This document shows positions 22,019-34,781 of a stretch of 64,000 nucleotides of DNA, one piece after another. Made by a program: the position numbers and the translations under genes. This stretch comes from Terfezia claveryi. Lineage: Eukaryota > Ascomycota > Pezizomycetes > Pezizales > Pezizaceae. The stretch spans positions 62,001 through 126,000 of the forward strand of contig WHUX01000035.1 in the NCBI GenBank assembly GCA_015179025.1, in the 5' to 3' direction. The notes under the pieces are model-generated. The model did not search any database, was not told the origin of the DNA, and saw only the letters and a program-made list of their open reading frames with translations. Each line of letters begins with the position of its first letter. Position 1 is the stretch's first letter.

Positions 22019-22620
22019 TCATTGCCTTAACACCAAGTAATGCAAACCATCTGCAAAAACACTAATGGAAAAAGTGTATATAGACAAAATAAAAATATAT
22101 TGACTTACAATCGATAGCACCCAAAAGGAAATTCTCGACATCTTCATTCAGGCCTGTCTTGAGAGCAGCAGTCAGTCTGTTAATGGAAGAGAGCAATTGT
22201 TAGGCGTGCTATCATAGAGCATTATAATCTCCGTATTACCTTTCAACAGGGGTCAAATAACAAGGAAAGAAATGTACCAAGTAAATGGATGACGTACCCT
22301 GCCTCCAAACGAAACATTATTTCATTTCTCATCGCCCTGAGCTCGGCTAAAATCTGGGTACATGGTCGAACGTAGGAAACCGGCAAATTGTCTGGCCAGC
22401 TCAGTAGCAGAAAGAAAGGCCCGATGTTGTTCGATTGTCCCTCATGACATTATAGTCGGGTTGTGGTGGTTCAGCAGGAATGAAGTCTGATTCTAGTAAT
22501 CCACTGAAGATTAGCATAAAATTATCCAATGCGTTCCAAACTGAACTTAATTAAACTCACCGATTAATTAATTATAAACGGAGTTCTTCCTGGATACCTC
22601 CTGAGTCTTACCCGAAGGGA
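22019..22620 (-). pseudogene. Broken multi-exon gene of unknown family
   Basis: Exon-like pieces on the minus strand with good splice sites. A donor CGGTGAGT at 22558 pairs with TTCAG at 22507; the next piece reads LLESDFIPAEPPQPDYNVM. Other frames then read EQHRAFLSATELARQFAGF and ILAELRAMRNEIMFRLEAG; after an intron (acceptor TTAACAG) comes LTAALKTGLNEDVENFLLG; a donor GTAAGT and acceptor TTTGCAG lead to a short tail ending in TGA at 22019. The frame must change twice within the middle piece, so this is either a decayed gene or one whose exon limits I have misread. Confidence 0.3.
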
Positions 22621-23106
22621 TCTGAAGGTAGTGGAGTTAGGGACTCTCAACCTGGCATTTCCTTCGATGTGACCTTGATCATGGAGTTGACATTTCTCAA
22701 GCCCAACAACATACCACATTCTACGGATATACGAAGTAAATTCGTTCGTATCTGGTATTCAGTAACCAGACAAGAAGGTATCGTCCAACTTACTGTACCA
22801 ATCTCGTGCCCTACCTTACCTAAGCTTACTGAAGTATTGGGCGTATATCCGTTTAGAACTACTTAATCAGGTACTTTGAAGCATTTCAGCGCCCGTCACG
22901 ATACTTAGTTCCCAGCGGAATTCACACTCCCATATATTCCGTCATACCCCGCTTATTGTTTCATGAATCCGCCAGTGCTGAGATAGCAGGTTCCATCTCC
23001 GTGCCTCCAATACTTATTTGTCCCTGTTTGGTATTGCATTGCTCTAGCATTCCCTGCAAATCATACTTGGGCAGCAGCAGGAAGCAGTCGAAATAATAAT
23101 TCCACG

Positions 23107-26100
23107 ATGTCTGATCCTCCTTCCACACCTACGGTGGGGAAATCGAACCCAAAGTTTGCAACTAAAAAGGCGTCTTCAGCTGCTCTCTCTGTGGCCTCCG
23201 ATGGCAGCGGAAAGTCGGCCAATTCCGGGGGCCACTCACAAACCTCTCATAGTGACGAATCTCCAAAAAAGCATAGGGATGTCGGTGAGGTAGTGGCTGG
23301 ACTGTTTTCTCGAAAGAAAAGAGGGAGGAAAGGGGCCGAAAAACTTGACCGTGAGGATAGAGGCGAGAGTAGAGATGGCGCCGGAAGTGAGGCAAGCAGC
23401 TTGCTAGATGCATATAGTGATGAACATGGGTACGTACCGTACTAAATTTCTTGATATTTCTAGCGATCCCATTGTCTCTTGCTTGTTTCATTTCGTTTGT
23501 TTCTTCTGATCCGTAGTGCACGGGTCTGCTTGGTTGGAGGTTGAGCTTGAGCCCTCAGCCTCCATGTTTTAGTTATACCTATGTATACCTAAGCAACCGC
23601 TGTGTCTACCCGATCAGTTCTTAAGACACAGTTTCCCAGACATATTTACAGCTTATACAGGCGTTGGATATCGGTTGCTGATACGTGGTACGTGTCCGGA
23701 TAGGTACTCTCCGACTCCTAGCTCGGTCAGAGACCACTCTAAAGAAAACCTGCCGGAGATTGTTGGAACCCACCGCAGAGCTACATCGCCTGCAATCAGT
23801 ATTCAACAGAGACGTGGTCCAGTAACGCCAATCAAGGTACCACCCCGAAATATTAACAGTGGCGGAGTGAATGCAGAAGCTATAAATCCAATCAAATCTC
23901 CGACCGCGGCTTCCCCATCTAGTTCAGTCTCAAGATCTCGTCGGGGTGGGTCCCTCTCTATGGATCTGAAAATCACCCCCACAAGCTCTGGATCAGCTCC
24001 TGAGACTACAGTAACACCGCCAACGCCGACTTCGCCACCAGCTCGGGGAATCAGGGGCAACCGCTCGGGAAGTTTGTCGAATACTCCCAGTAAATTAAGC
24101 CAGAGCATGACCCATCCCCTTACGCCGACTGCGGAAGGGATGTCCAGCCCACAAATGGCTGGTGTTGATGACAGCCGCGGTAGAATGATCTCTGCTGAAG
24201 ACGGAACAAACGGAAAGAGTGGAGGCGGTCAAGGCGCCAATAGTGCCGGTGGATTCTTCTCAAGTATGATCAGTGCCGCCCAAAATGCTGCCCAGAATGC
24301 TGCGACAACGTTGAGCAATACAGTTGCGAATAACATCGTAAAGGGAGAGAGTACAGCCGGTTCCGGAGCTAATACACCAGACGTTGGTCGTTCACGAAGT
24401 GGCACTGAAACGGACGAGAAGTCAAAAGGAGATACATCTGGGATGCAATCCGATACCGGCAAGGAAGAACAACCAAGAAAGAGACTGGCGGTGGAAACGC
24501 TGGGCCAGGGGGAGCTAAGTTTGGGCAGTTTAGGGATATCTACTGGCAGCAAGACCGACCTTAGCAAGAACGGCTCATCCACTGCGGCGACAGCAGTATA
24601 TAGCGGAGGAACAAGTGAAAAACCTGAAATGGATGGGAGTTCAAGTATATACAGGAGTACTGGAGGCCGAGGCACAAGTGAAGATGTCCCCCGGGTGCCA
24701 GGTGGAACACAAATAAACACAGAAACAGCCGTTACAGATACACCTATTCTACCAACTCATCGATTACCAGCGAGTATTGTCCTACCTTCGAAAACACCCA
24801 TGGCTGAAGATATAGCGTTTAATGCACCGCCAATACATGCATCTTCACCAGGATACGAGAATACGACCCCTAATGCCGACGATGACCGGGACGAATGGCT
24901 TCCAAGCGCTGCCGGTGACCCATTGAAGCGATCAGGGTCTGCTAAGAGCAACCGTGGATCCGGCGTAATGGGTCAAGTCAGGCGCCCGCGTGGCTCAAGT
25001 GCGGCAAGCAGCTTGGCGAACCATCTGCAAAGCCCCACCAATCAACCGCAATCACCCGCCTCACCTTCGGGGCCTGGACCGAAGATTACTGGCTTTGCTG
25101 TTGCCAGCAAGAAGCGTAATCGAGATTTCCATGCTCTCTTCCGCTCAGTCCCAGAGGATGACTATCTTATTGAAGACTATGGCTGTGCTCTCCAGAAAGA
25201 CATTCTCCTCCATGGCCGACTCTATGTATCGGAAGGCCATATCTGTTTCAATTCTAACATATTGGGATGGATCAATACTCTTGTGATCAGCTTTGACGAA
25301 GTTATGGCTATTGAGAAAAAGAGCACTGCGTTACTGTTCCCTAATGCCATTGTCATCCAGACGTTGCACGCTAGGAACGTGTTTGCGAGTTTTATAAGCA
25401 GGGATACAACTTACGACTTGCTTGTGAATATATGGAAAATCAGCCACCCTGGGCTGATTCCGAGTGTGGCAGGATATACACTGGAGAAGCAGGTGGATAA
25501 AGCTAATGGCGCTGGTGATGGAAGGGACAAGAGTAACAATGGAAGTGAGAGTGAGGACGAATACGACGAAGATGAGGAAGGGTATGAGGAGGAAGATGAC
25601 GATGATGATGAGGGTGTATACGAGCGGGAATGTGTGGGGGACGCCGATGGTGGATTTGGGGACTTGGGTGGTGGTGTGGTTTCGGCTCCAAATGGAGCTG
25701 CAATGAATGGGAATGTTACCAGCATCGGCGCTGCTGGTGGTGGAGAAGGGGCAGCAGCAGCACCTGGAGGCGGAGTGAGTGGGGCACCCGATGCCGCCAA
25801 AGCGCAAGACTTCCCAGGTCCAGCCACGCATTCTGCGACCGACTGTGGTGATCACGAACTTCATTACGAACGAATAGTGTGTGATGAATATCTTCCTGGC
25901 CCGCTCGGGAAGGTCTATGCGTTGCTATTTGGTTCACAAAGCAATAGTTTCTTAACAAAATTCTTTGAAGATCAAAAGGTGATGGAGCTGTCAATTCCCA
26001 ACAATGCAGAGTGGGCTCCCAGTGCTGAAGCTGGAGGAAAGAGCACCAGAGGCTATTCGTACATCCGGCCCCTTCCTGGCGGTATCGGCCCAAAACAGAC

Positions 26101-27106
26101 TAAATGTATTTGCACCGAGCAACTCGAGCAGATGGATTTGGAGAAAGCGGTTTCAGTTCTTGTCACAACACAGACACCAGATGTTCCCTCTGGAAATCAG
26201 TTCTCTGTGAAGACTAGATACTGCCTCACCTGGGGGGATGGTAGCATGACAGGCTCTGCGGCGGAAACCAGAATGCAGCTCAATTGTACAATTGAATGGA
26301 CTGGAAAGTCTTGGTTAAAGGGCCCTATAGAGAAGGGTTGTAATGATGGCCAAATTACACACGGAAAGGATCTGACTGCTGCTCTTAAACGGGAGCTTGA
26401 GAAGTATGCCGCCGCTTCGAAGCCTCGGGGGAAAGGCGGAGCAAAGGGTGGGAAGAAGGGCAAGGGTGGCGGGAAGGGTGCTCAAGCGTCAATTGCCGCA
26501 AATTCTGCGGCAGCACAGAAGGCAGCAAGGGAAAAAGTAGCTAGGGAGAAGGAGTTGCGAGAGAACGCTGCTTGGGGGGTTCTTCTGCCACTGAAGCCTG
26601 TTTTAGCCCCCCTGGTGGAGATGGCTCCTGGGGGAGGCATGGGTCTCCTTATAGGCGTTGGGGTATTATTGGTGATTATCTGTGCATTTACAGGAAAGCT
26701 GCCATTCTTTGGAAAGAGAACTGCAGCTGGAGACAGAAGCCCCACAGGGAGATACCCATGGCCAGGAATGCACGGAAGTTATCCTGACTGGGAGCAGTCA
26801 TGGTACGCTGAGGAGCAGGGCTTATGGGACTGGTTGGAAGATCGAGTTGGTCTCAATGCCGCCAATATGGGGGGAGTTCCGAGAAATACACAGGAGGAAC
26901 GAAGGACAAATGCTTGGAACAAGCTAAATAAGATTGAAAGGAATCAGGTGCTGAACATGATCGGGGAAGTAGGGGGGATAAGGGAAAAGGAAATCGAAGA
27001 GGCTATGAAGGTTATGGAGAAAAGGCTGGAGATACTGAGAGCGATAGTGAATGAGAGGAAGGCACAGCAGAAGCTGGCTCAATCTTGCTCGAAGGACGGC
27101 TGTTGA
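23107..27106 (+). CDS. GRAM and VASt (StART-like) domain sterol-transfer protein, LAM/Ysp family
   Basis: Exons 23107-23429 and 23704-27106 give 1,241 aa; the 274-nt intron has donor GTACGT and acceptor GGATAG and is in phase. A long Ser/Thr/Pro-rich N terminus is followed by a GRAM domain near residues 577-690 (FHALFRSVPEDDYLIEDYGC; LHGRLYVSEGHICFNSNILG), an acidic linker (DEYDEDEEGYEEEDDDDDEG), a VASt/StART-like domain near 825-1010 (HYERIVCDEYLPGPLGKVY; FLTKFFEDQKVMELSIP; TRGYSYIRPLPGGIGPKQT), a Lys/Gly-rich stretch and one membrane span near 1083-1108 (LLIGVGVLLVIICAFTG). This is the layout of fungal LAM proteins (Ysp1, Ysp2, Lam4-6), anchored in the ER at contacts with the plasma membrane, vacuole or mitochondria, that move ergosterol. 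Only one StART-like domain is seen, as in Lam5/Lam6. Confidence 0.88.
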
Positions 27107-28042
27107 GGAGGGCCTTTCAAGTGATGCCTACGCGGCATAAATATGCTTTCACATTCATTCTTGTTATTTCCATTCCTTGTTTGTGAGCTTATATCGTCTT
27201 ATGCATACATAGCCGGATTGCCATCCATTTCCTTTTCCCCTTTTTGTTTTGTTTTCTTCCGTGTTGTCTTTTCCTAGTCTAATGTGTCCCTGCTTTGAAT
27301 TTTTCGGGTTTTGGTATTCTCTTGATAACGGGTGGTAGCCCAGACTTCAATCACTTGTTTTGTTATTCATTTACCTATTTTTTACTTACTTTGTGGGTGG
27401 TGCGTTTTTGAGATCTAATTGCATTTTCCCAGAGCGCGGGTACAGATTCTACGTACCGAATTGTACGGGAAGTTCGAGCTCTCTCTACCTTGGTTGGGTC
27501 TTTGAACTAAAAAACGGTTAAAAAAATAAGATATAGCTTTAGAGTTGTAACTCTCAAACATTTGTTTCGTGCGAAACACCTAGAGTGAGGGTAATTATAT
27601 CTGGTATGTACTCTGTACAAGTACTCCGTACCGCATCCACTGGTGAATAACGATCCTTGTCAGTTTAAAGACAAGGGTCGAGCTTATACAGTAAAGGTGA
27701 TATAACGGTCCCCAGTTTATTGAGAAAGTGCACTAATGCTACCTATGTCTTTAAACAACCAGACTACTGACAAGGATCGTTATTCACCAGTGGATGCGGT
27801 ACAGTAGCAGGCATAATACATATGCACGCATAAAACTATGTCTCGAATTGTACTTAACTAAACCTTGGCATTGCCTCCTGCGCCAGAGCTCAAACTTATA
27901 TTTAACCCAGTCACTCATACAAATTACAATAATAATACCCCCCGGCTTCAGCTCACGATCAGCTCTTTCTACTCTTGACCTTCGCTCCCGATCTCCAGTC
28001 AGAGCTTCAACCCGCGGATTTCCGCGTCATTCTACAACTTCA
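27107..28042. other. Intergenic between LAM-type gene and SEC1
   Basis: T-rich 3' flank, then a small inverted-repeat element at 27628-27802. No gene recognised. The start of the SEC1 transcript probably lies after 27900 (CT/CA-rich leader). Confidence 0.4.
27628..27802. mobile_element. 175-bp inverted-repeat element (MITE-like)
   Basis: 27628-27663 (GTACCGCATCCACTGG…) and 27767-27802 are perfect 36-bp inverted repeats. Inside them the inner arms continue as GTTTAAAGAC and GTCTTTAAAC, interrupted on the right by AACCAGACTA, which matches the tip of the other MITE family. No open frame. It may be a MITE or a hairpin-forming transcribed repeat. Confidence 0.7.
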
Positions 28043-30597
28043 ATGGTTTCCCTAATTGAGCTTCAGAGTAAAGGTGTGGGAACTTGATCCTTAGTGCAGG
28101 ACATGTAGCTGATGCCCTTACAGCAATCATCGATGCAATCACAAATATACAACCCCCAAATACCGTATGCAGCCGTCATCAATGTACTACCGGGATTTGG
28201 GCTAACGGGGAGCATTAGTGGAGATATGTCGTTGCGGATGAGACGAGCTTCAAGCTGATAACGAATGTGATGGATACACATCAAATCCTGAATCATAAAA
28301 TTACCGGTATGTTTGCAGGAGGGCACGAGAGGGGGCCCAGGACTGGTTGGTAACATGGTAGCGCTATACAGACGTTCAACAGATTGAAAACAAACGCCCT
28401 CCTACGCCCAAGTTCGAAGCTGTGTATTTCTTAAGTGCGGAGGAGCATGTTGTGCGATGTCTGATATCCGACTTCGACCGGCCGGTACCGAGATATGCTT
28501 GTGCGCATATTCAGTGGACGTCAGGTTCGGCAATTCCTATCCTATTGAGGTTTATTGCTTTCTTTTTGGGGGGGGCCTTGGGCTGATTGTGGTCGCGATA
28601 TAGATCCAGGAGAAAATCTCCAGGGACTGCTTAGAAACTCACCAGCGTGGAGATATATTGCGGGCCAGAACGTCTTATCGATAGATTACTTTCCAAGAGA
28701 GTCTCACCTGTTTACGTTTCGAGAACCGAGTTCTTTCTACACATTATATCACCCAGAGTGCAGACCGGTGGTGAGAAACCATCTGGTTGAGCTCGCGCGT
28801 AAGGTGGCTATTCATCTGCCGTATGGCCTTTTATCGTGCTAACATACTGAGGATAGATTGTTTGTGTTTGCATCTCTCTGGAGGAATTACCCACAGTGCG
28901 GTATTTCCGCCCCTCAAATCTAACGCATGAGGCGCGGGTGCTGTCCCAAATGCTTGCCCAGGCTGTCCAGGATGAGCTAGATTACTATGCCCAGTCTCAC
29001 CCTGGATGGCCACCACAGTCGAATAGACCTAAAGGTGTCTTATTCATTGTTGACCGAGCACTGGATTTATATGCTCCTGTATTACATGAATTTACATATC
29101 AGGCTATGGCACATGACTTACTACCGATTCAAGACGGCGAGAAGATAATTTACAAGACCGAAGTGGAAGAAGCAGGACAGACGATCACCAGGGATATGGT
29201 CATCTCGGAAGATGATAAGGTATGGGTTGATGTGAGGCATCAGCACATGAAGGATACTATCGAGAAGCTCATGGCAGATTTCCAAGGATTTCTCAGGAAC
29301 AATAAGAACTTTGTTGACAAGTAAGTGTTGTACAACCTACTCTCATTCTGTCTTCGTTCGAGACTAATTGAATGGAATTGCAGTGGAAATGCAACGAGTT
29401 TGAATGCAATCAAGGACATGATAGCAAATTTGCCCCAATTTCAGGAAATGAAGGAAGCATATGCTCTGCACTTGACTATGGCGCAAGAGTGTATGAACTT
29501 GTTTGAAAAGAAGAAGCTACCTGATACGGCGTCTGTGGAGCAGGTATTTATATATCGCGTATGTTTCAGGCTGTCTATACTAACCTAGGCTGAATCCAGA
29601 CATTGGCTACCGGTTTAAATGAAAACTATGAAAAGCCTAGAAATATTGCAGATCAACTCGTCAGAATGTTGGACGATCCCGCTGTCAGGTGAGGATGTTT
29701 TACAACTTACATTCATGATATTTGTGTTAATAACACTATGGTAGCCCTTCGGACCGACTCCGGTTGCTCATAATCTACCTACTTTTCAAAGATGGACTTC
29801 TTGAAGGAGATCTCCAGAAACTTATCTTCCATTCTCAACTTGGCCGAATGGAGGAGACAATACTCAGGAATTTAGAACTACTTGGTGCCCGCGTGATCAA
29901 ACCCCTCAAGGACACCTCCAACCGGAATGTCTCGCAGCAAAAGAAAGCTAAGACAAGTAACTCTAATGTTGAAACTTATGAGCTTTCTAGATTTGTGACG
30001 GCGCTGAAATCCATGTTGGAGGATCATGTAAAGGGTACACTTGATCCAACTGTTTTTCCATTTGTTAAGGCAGAGCTCGGAAACCAGGCGACCCTTGGTA
30101 TACAAGAAAATATATCGCAGGCGTCACTTCGTTCAGCGAAGCCCACGTGGGCGAGGACACGTCTGTCTGTAGTGGAACCAAGGCAGCGAGTTATTGTCTT
30201 CATGGCGGGTGGTGCAACATACTCAGAGAGCAGGGCGTGTTACGAAGTCTCGAAGGCTTCCCTAAGAGATATCTTCTTGGGGAGTTCGCACATCCTCACC
30301 CCAATGTCGTACCTGAACCAAGTTTCTCGGTCACGGGAAAATAGGAGGAACCTGGATCTACCCTACGACAGGCCTAGGAAAGAAGTTCCTAAACATCTAT
30401 TAGAGCCAGACCCAGTACCAAAGCCACCTCCACCACCAGTACAGCAACAAGCACCTCCAAAAGCTATACCAAAACCAGCACCTGCCCCGCAACCACTGAC
30501 GAAAGAGATGAGTGGGTTTAAGGTGTCTTATAACCCACCTGGAGGCGGAAGGTACGCACCGGAGGAAAAGAAGAAGAAGAAATTTGGACTCTTTTAG
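28043..30597 (+). CDS. SEC1: Sec1/Munc18 protein for exocytic SNARE assembly
   Basis: Nine exons: 28043-28073, 28124-28164, 28219-28306, 28372-28524, 28604-28803, 28857-29320, 29384-29543, 29600-29688, 29745-30597; all joins are in phase and give 692 aa. It binds syntaxin-type SNAREs to drive vesicle fusion at the plasma membrane. Landmarks: [147 protein letters not shown]. The C terminus is a proline-rich tail ending in a basic KKKKKFGLF. Length and order fit fungal Sec1 rather than Sly1, Vps33 or Vps45. The first exons are very short, which is why no long open frame marks the 5' end. Confidence 0.93.
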
Positions 30598-30935
30598 TTT
30601 TTGGGTTCACGTACTTGATTTTCTGTTTTCCTTTCCGGAGCTGGGTCGATTTGGGTGTTAAGAGGTTATTATATCCTTGTTCTGTCGGTGATGAGTATGA
30701 ACATTTAAATTGGTTTTGATAGAGTATTTGCTGGGGGTGGTAGTACCTGTCGATGTGGTAATTTGATTAGGATGCTTTTCCTTTGAATTTAAATGATTTT
30801 AATGATTTAATGAGGATGGATTGTAATGTTTAGAGAATTGTAACATAGCGAGTTCCCCTATTTCCTTTTCCTATATTCACGGCTGAAGTCATAATACACA
30901 ACTGTAGCACGCCAATGCACACATCCTGGTGGATA
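30598..30935. other. 3' flank of SEC1
   Basis: AT-rich, with ATTTAAATGATTTTAATGATTTAATG repeats near 30787 (given in part: AAATGATTTTAATGATTTAA). No gene seen. Confidence 0.4.
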
Positions 30936-31413
30936 ATATCATCGCTAAGCATCACGTAAATGGCTCCTAATTAATCAGACCTGCTAACGAAGGAAAGTGG
31001 CGCAGGGGATTTGTAAACATTTCGATCTTGCTTGGTAAATGATGAATGAAATATAAGAGAGTTCTGTGGGTGAGGGTTATATAACAACCGAGGTGTCTCG
31101 ATTGTTGAGATATAATCAGCTAAGAATACGAACGTGAAGAACCCTTTGTTTTCGTAGACGACTTTATGAGGGTGGTTTACAATTTGCTACGCAATTCAGG
31201 TATCTCACGAGTCACAAATTTCAGGAAGCTTCATACCGTTACTATCATGGCAGTGAGCTTTTCCCGTGTCAAAGCTGGGCTTGGGGACGAATATTGAGTT
31301 CACGGTGTGGTATTCAGGAAACAAAACCAACAATCACCGAATGGGCGGACAAGAAGACTGGAGAGTACAATCGCAAGGCCGTAAGATGACCCTCAAATCT
31401 CAAATCTAGAGAC
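30936..31413 (+). repeat. Segment duplicated at 38447-38848 (source copy)
   Basis: About 480 bp covering the promoter, exons 1-2 and the first introns of the glutathione transferase gene. It starts ATATCATCGCTAAGCATCAC and ends in intron 2 at CTAGAGACC. The second copy lies 7.5 kb away in the same orientation. Confidence 0.85.
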
Positions 31414-32588
31414 CCCAACTGACATTTCTCAGTCTACCTTCAGGAGTTTCGTCAGCAGAGAACCCGGTGCCCAATTTCCACCAGAAAAGGGCAGATACCA
31501 TCTCTATGTCTCCTATGCCTGTCCCTGGGGTACGCTCTAGCTCCCCTCTATAACCTGCCCTTCGTATTGATATTTATCAATACTAACCCAACACCCTCAT
31601 AGCCCACAGGACGCTCATCGTCCGAGAGCTCAAAGGCCTCCAAGACATCATCTCCTTCAGCGCAGTGCACCCGCACATGACCGAAGGCGGTTGGCACTTC
31701 CCTACACCTACCGACAACCTCCCAGGCCTAAACGCCATCCCCGACCCCCTCTATAACTTTAAGCGTCTCAGCGATCTCTACTTCCGTACCAACTCCAATT
31801 TCGAAGGCCGCTACACCGTCCCAGTTCTATGGGATAAGAAGAACGAGACGATTGTGAACAACGAGAGTAGCGAGATTATCCGTATGCTATATACAGAATT
31901 CGATGATTTCGTTGACGAAGAATATAAGGGTGTGGAGTTTCTGAGGGGGAGGAAGGGCGAGGTTGATGAAATGAATGCGTGGGTTTATGATGGGATTAAT
32001 AATGGGGTTTATAAGTCTGGTTTTGCTACGTTCGTCCCGCGTCCCCGCTTTTCTGGGAGGCATACTTTTACCCTCAACTAATCCTCTTCCTCGATAGCGC
32101 ACAGGAACCCTACGACAAAGCTGTAAAAGATGTCTTCGAATCCCTCGACCGCGTGGAGCAAATCCTCACAAACTCCCCCGGACCATACCTCCTCGGCGAG
32201 GAATTAACCGAAGCCGATATCCGCCTATACGTGACAATCATCCGCTTCGATATCGTCTACGTACAGCACTTCAAGTGTAATATTAGGGATATTAGGTCTG
32301 GATATCCTAGGATACATAATTGGTTGAGACATTTGTATTGGGATATTCCGGCGTTTAGGAATACGACGGAGTTTAATCATATCAAGACGCATTATTTCTT
32401 AAGTCATCCCCAGATCAATCCGCATGTAAGTTGCTCCTCGGTTCCGTGGTGGAAATGGATTACCCTGAGCTGGCGATGTGTTTGGGCTAATCATAAGGGT
32501 GTAGGGTATTATACCTATGGGGCCATTGCCGCATATTTTCCCGAAGGACGAGTCAAAGGATTTTGGAGGGTTGCGCAAGCGGACTTGA
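31247..32588 (+). CDS. Glutathione S-transferase, omega/xi class (ECM4-like)
   Basis: Six exons: 31247-31252, 31318-31380, 31433-31529, 31603-32029, 32098-32425, 32505-32588; all joins are in phase and give 334 aa. Exon 1 codes only Met-Ala. The N-terminal thioredoxin fold carries the catalytic Cys in YACPWAHRT; then VPVLWDKK and [12 protein letters not shown] (glutathione-binding Glu-Ser), and the helical domain [20 protein letters not shown] and [19 protein letters not shown]. The family reduces glutathionyl-(hydro)quinones and mixed disulfides; yeast members are Ecm4/Gto2 and Gto1/Gto3. The C terminus ends [15 protein letters not shown]..., as in the family. The transcript start region and first exons are duplicated at 38.4-38.8 kb. 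Confidence 0.92.
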
Positions 32589-33048
32589 ACGTACTTGATA
32601 TTTGCGTATTAAATATCTAGGGCTGCGCCCCATAAAGTTGTCGAATAAATAATTTCCACGAACACAATACGAACACAATCTGATTCATATAAACATTGTG
32701 ATTATTCGTATAATTACCCAAACCCAGGTATGAATAGAGAATATCATCCCCTTGATCTACAGCTAAACATGTCCAATCAAACTGAAAAGAATAACAATAA
32801 GAAAAAAAAGAAGGGAGTAGCATATACACATGTAGTTCTACAAAGGCCTGCCATGTCACCTGTGAATGCTGTGATATAGTAGGTGTTTTCCCCTTCGGCA
32901 GGCTAACGTGGGAAGTGCAAATGGCCATAGTCCGGCAGCAACGCTCCACAGTCCGGGATTACGGGGCTTTAATATCTACACCCATCTGCGCCGATAACCC
33001 ATGCCTGCCCGCTCTCTATTTTCGCCCAATTTCGAATTTTCCTCAGGC
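32589..33048. other. Intergenic between converging genes
   Basis: No gene recognised. The 3' ends of the transferase gene and VMA16 converge here. Confidence 0.4.
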
Positions 33049-33931
33049 CTAGTTTCCTGCGAATTCGGCAGCCTTTCCAGAGACTAGTAATCCAATGATG
33101 AGCCCGAACAATCCCAAGACACTTCCGAAAATTTCAATGACGAGAATCCTGACAAAGAGGTTCGGGTCGGTTGCATCTGCCAATGCAGCTGCGGAGCCTG
33201 TGATGCCGACAGCAACGCCACAGACAAGGTTGCAAACTCCGACGGTGAGACCTCCCCAGAAAACTGCGTAGCCGGTGTAGTAGTTCTTGTACTGGTATAG
33301 TTCGGGGCCGGAAACGGGGGCGAGCTTAGAGGAGAAGACAATGCCTATGGTTCGGTAGTGTTAGTTGTGTTCTGAAGGAAGTGAGCTTCGTTGGGACGTA
33401 CTCATAATCACACCGTAGATTGCCACGACCTCACAGAAAATGATAGAAATCAAGTTTTTCGTTCGAATCCGTGGCGCCTTGACACCTCCACCTAATATAC
33501 TGGTTCCTGTAACGAATATTCCCCTATTGACTCCGTTAGCCTGACCGTTTTTCAACTCGTTGCCTACTTGATAACCTCCGCAACGTACCATGCTGCTCCG
33601 ACAACACTCAGCCCTATACACAGCGCGATCCCGAGCGTAGCCCACGTGTACGGCGATGTCTCTTCCAAAAACCGTCCGACCTGTGCATCACAATGTCAAA
33701 TCTGGAAGCCTCACTACCGAATATTTTCCATCAGGCGAGTAGGATGTTTGTCTAACATTGAACTCTTCTCCATCATCGTGAAACAGCATATCTGACGAAA
33801 ATCACCTCCATTAGCAAATGCCCTCAATTCAAGCTCCGGCCGGGTCCAGCTTTGAACAACATACAAGCTCCAACTAACAGCGCCCCAGAAGAGATCAACG
33901 CCGGGCCTCCATAGCTGTTGTAGTATCCCAT
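33049..33931 (-). CDS. VMA16: V-type ATPase proteolipid subunit c''
   Basis: Five exons (minus strand): 33865-33931, 33757-33791, 33589-33680, 33402-33523, 33049-33344; joins are in phase and give 203 aa. The product is a four- to five-helix proteolipid of the Vo rotor that moves protons into vacuoles and Golgi. Landmarks: [113 protein letters not shown] and [20 protein letters not shown]. The essential membrane Glu is in CEVVAIYG; a second Glu lies in VIEIFGS. A 35-nt second exon supplies the EEFN preceding VGRFLEE. Confidence 0.93.
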
Positions 33932-34243
33932 CACTGATTTCGTTCGAATGCGGGATAGATGAGGTTGTGGATTTGAGCGAATGGTTGATGTTGACGCAGC
34001 CTTAAATTCGCATCGTGAATCGAGATTCGGTGTTATGCAGCGGTTTAGTCAGCAAGGAACAAGAGCTATGTACTGTATGTATACCTTACTATAGTCTCAT
34101 GCCAACCTTACTGAGTGATCGAGTTCTGTTTGTTTTCGGCAGCTATAAGAGCAGTCCAGAACAACCTCCCTCATAATCTTCCAACAGGCCGTACAGGCGA
34201 ACATCCATCGCTTCTTAGGCTTCTCACGAAAGGCTCCATAACC

Positions 34244-34781
34244 ATGAATAATAACACTTATTACGAGCTCTACCGAAGCAGCAGGTTCTTCATCCTTCCC
34301 TTCACTACTTGACAGAGGGATGGGTGGCGCCCAAACACCCCGTATAATCATAGAATACCCAGCTAATAATTCCTTTTATGAACTGTACAGCGTTGGTGTC
34401 ACGCTTACCGATACCCTCGACGACCTCATAATGCAAGGTCGCATCGACCCCCAACTCGCAATGAAAGTCCTGTCCAACTTCGACCGGTCCATAACTGAAA
34501 TTCTGTCCGAGAGGGTGAAAGCGAATTTGAGTTTCAAGGTGGTTACATTTCTCATTCCTGGTTGCCTTGTTTTGTGATGAATGAGGAATGAGATCTTAGG
34601 CTGAACAAAACCTTTCTCATCTGCGTAAAAAAAGGGACATCTTGACACATATAGATTCTGTGACGAAGTCTGGACCTTCCTTATTAAAGATGTGACCTTC
34701 AAGTTGCAGAATGCTCAGCTTGTCCACACAGATAAAGTCAAGATCGTTTCTTGTAACTCTAAGAAACCTGGCGAGGCTTAG
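34244..34781 (+). CDS. TOA2: Transcription initiation factor IIA small (gamma) subunit
   Basis: Exons 34244-34284, 34391-34538 and 34635-34781 give 111 aa. Landmarks: YYELYRSS at the start, [36 protein letters not shown], then [19 protein letters not shown] and [13 protein letters not shown] C terminus ([18 protein letters not shown]). TFIIA stabilises TBP on promoter DNA; this is the helical bundle plus beta-barrel subunit. The last acceptor is an unusual AAAAAAAG. Behind the TAG stop the same frame stays open for 41 more codons (next entry). Confidence 0.93.

Noticed and set aside
24229..25864. Minus-strand frames of 138-177 codons inside the LAM-type gene
   Set aside because: They are shadows of the Ser/Gly/Asp-rich coding sequence; the GRAM and VASt domains lie on the plus strand.
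33827..33931. VMA16 first exon read straight to ...GRSLN, implying a splice at AAT|TGAGGG without a GT donor
   Set aside because: A canonical donor GTATGT at 33864 and a 35-nt exon at 33757-33791 give the conserved sequence EEFN before VGRFLEE, so no unusual splice site is needed.
34320..34577. Open frame starting MGGAQTPR as an alternative TOA2 start
   Set aside because: Its first part is intron sequence; the conserved YYELYRSS start is in the exon at 34244-34284.
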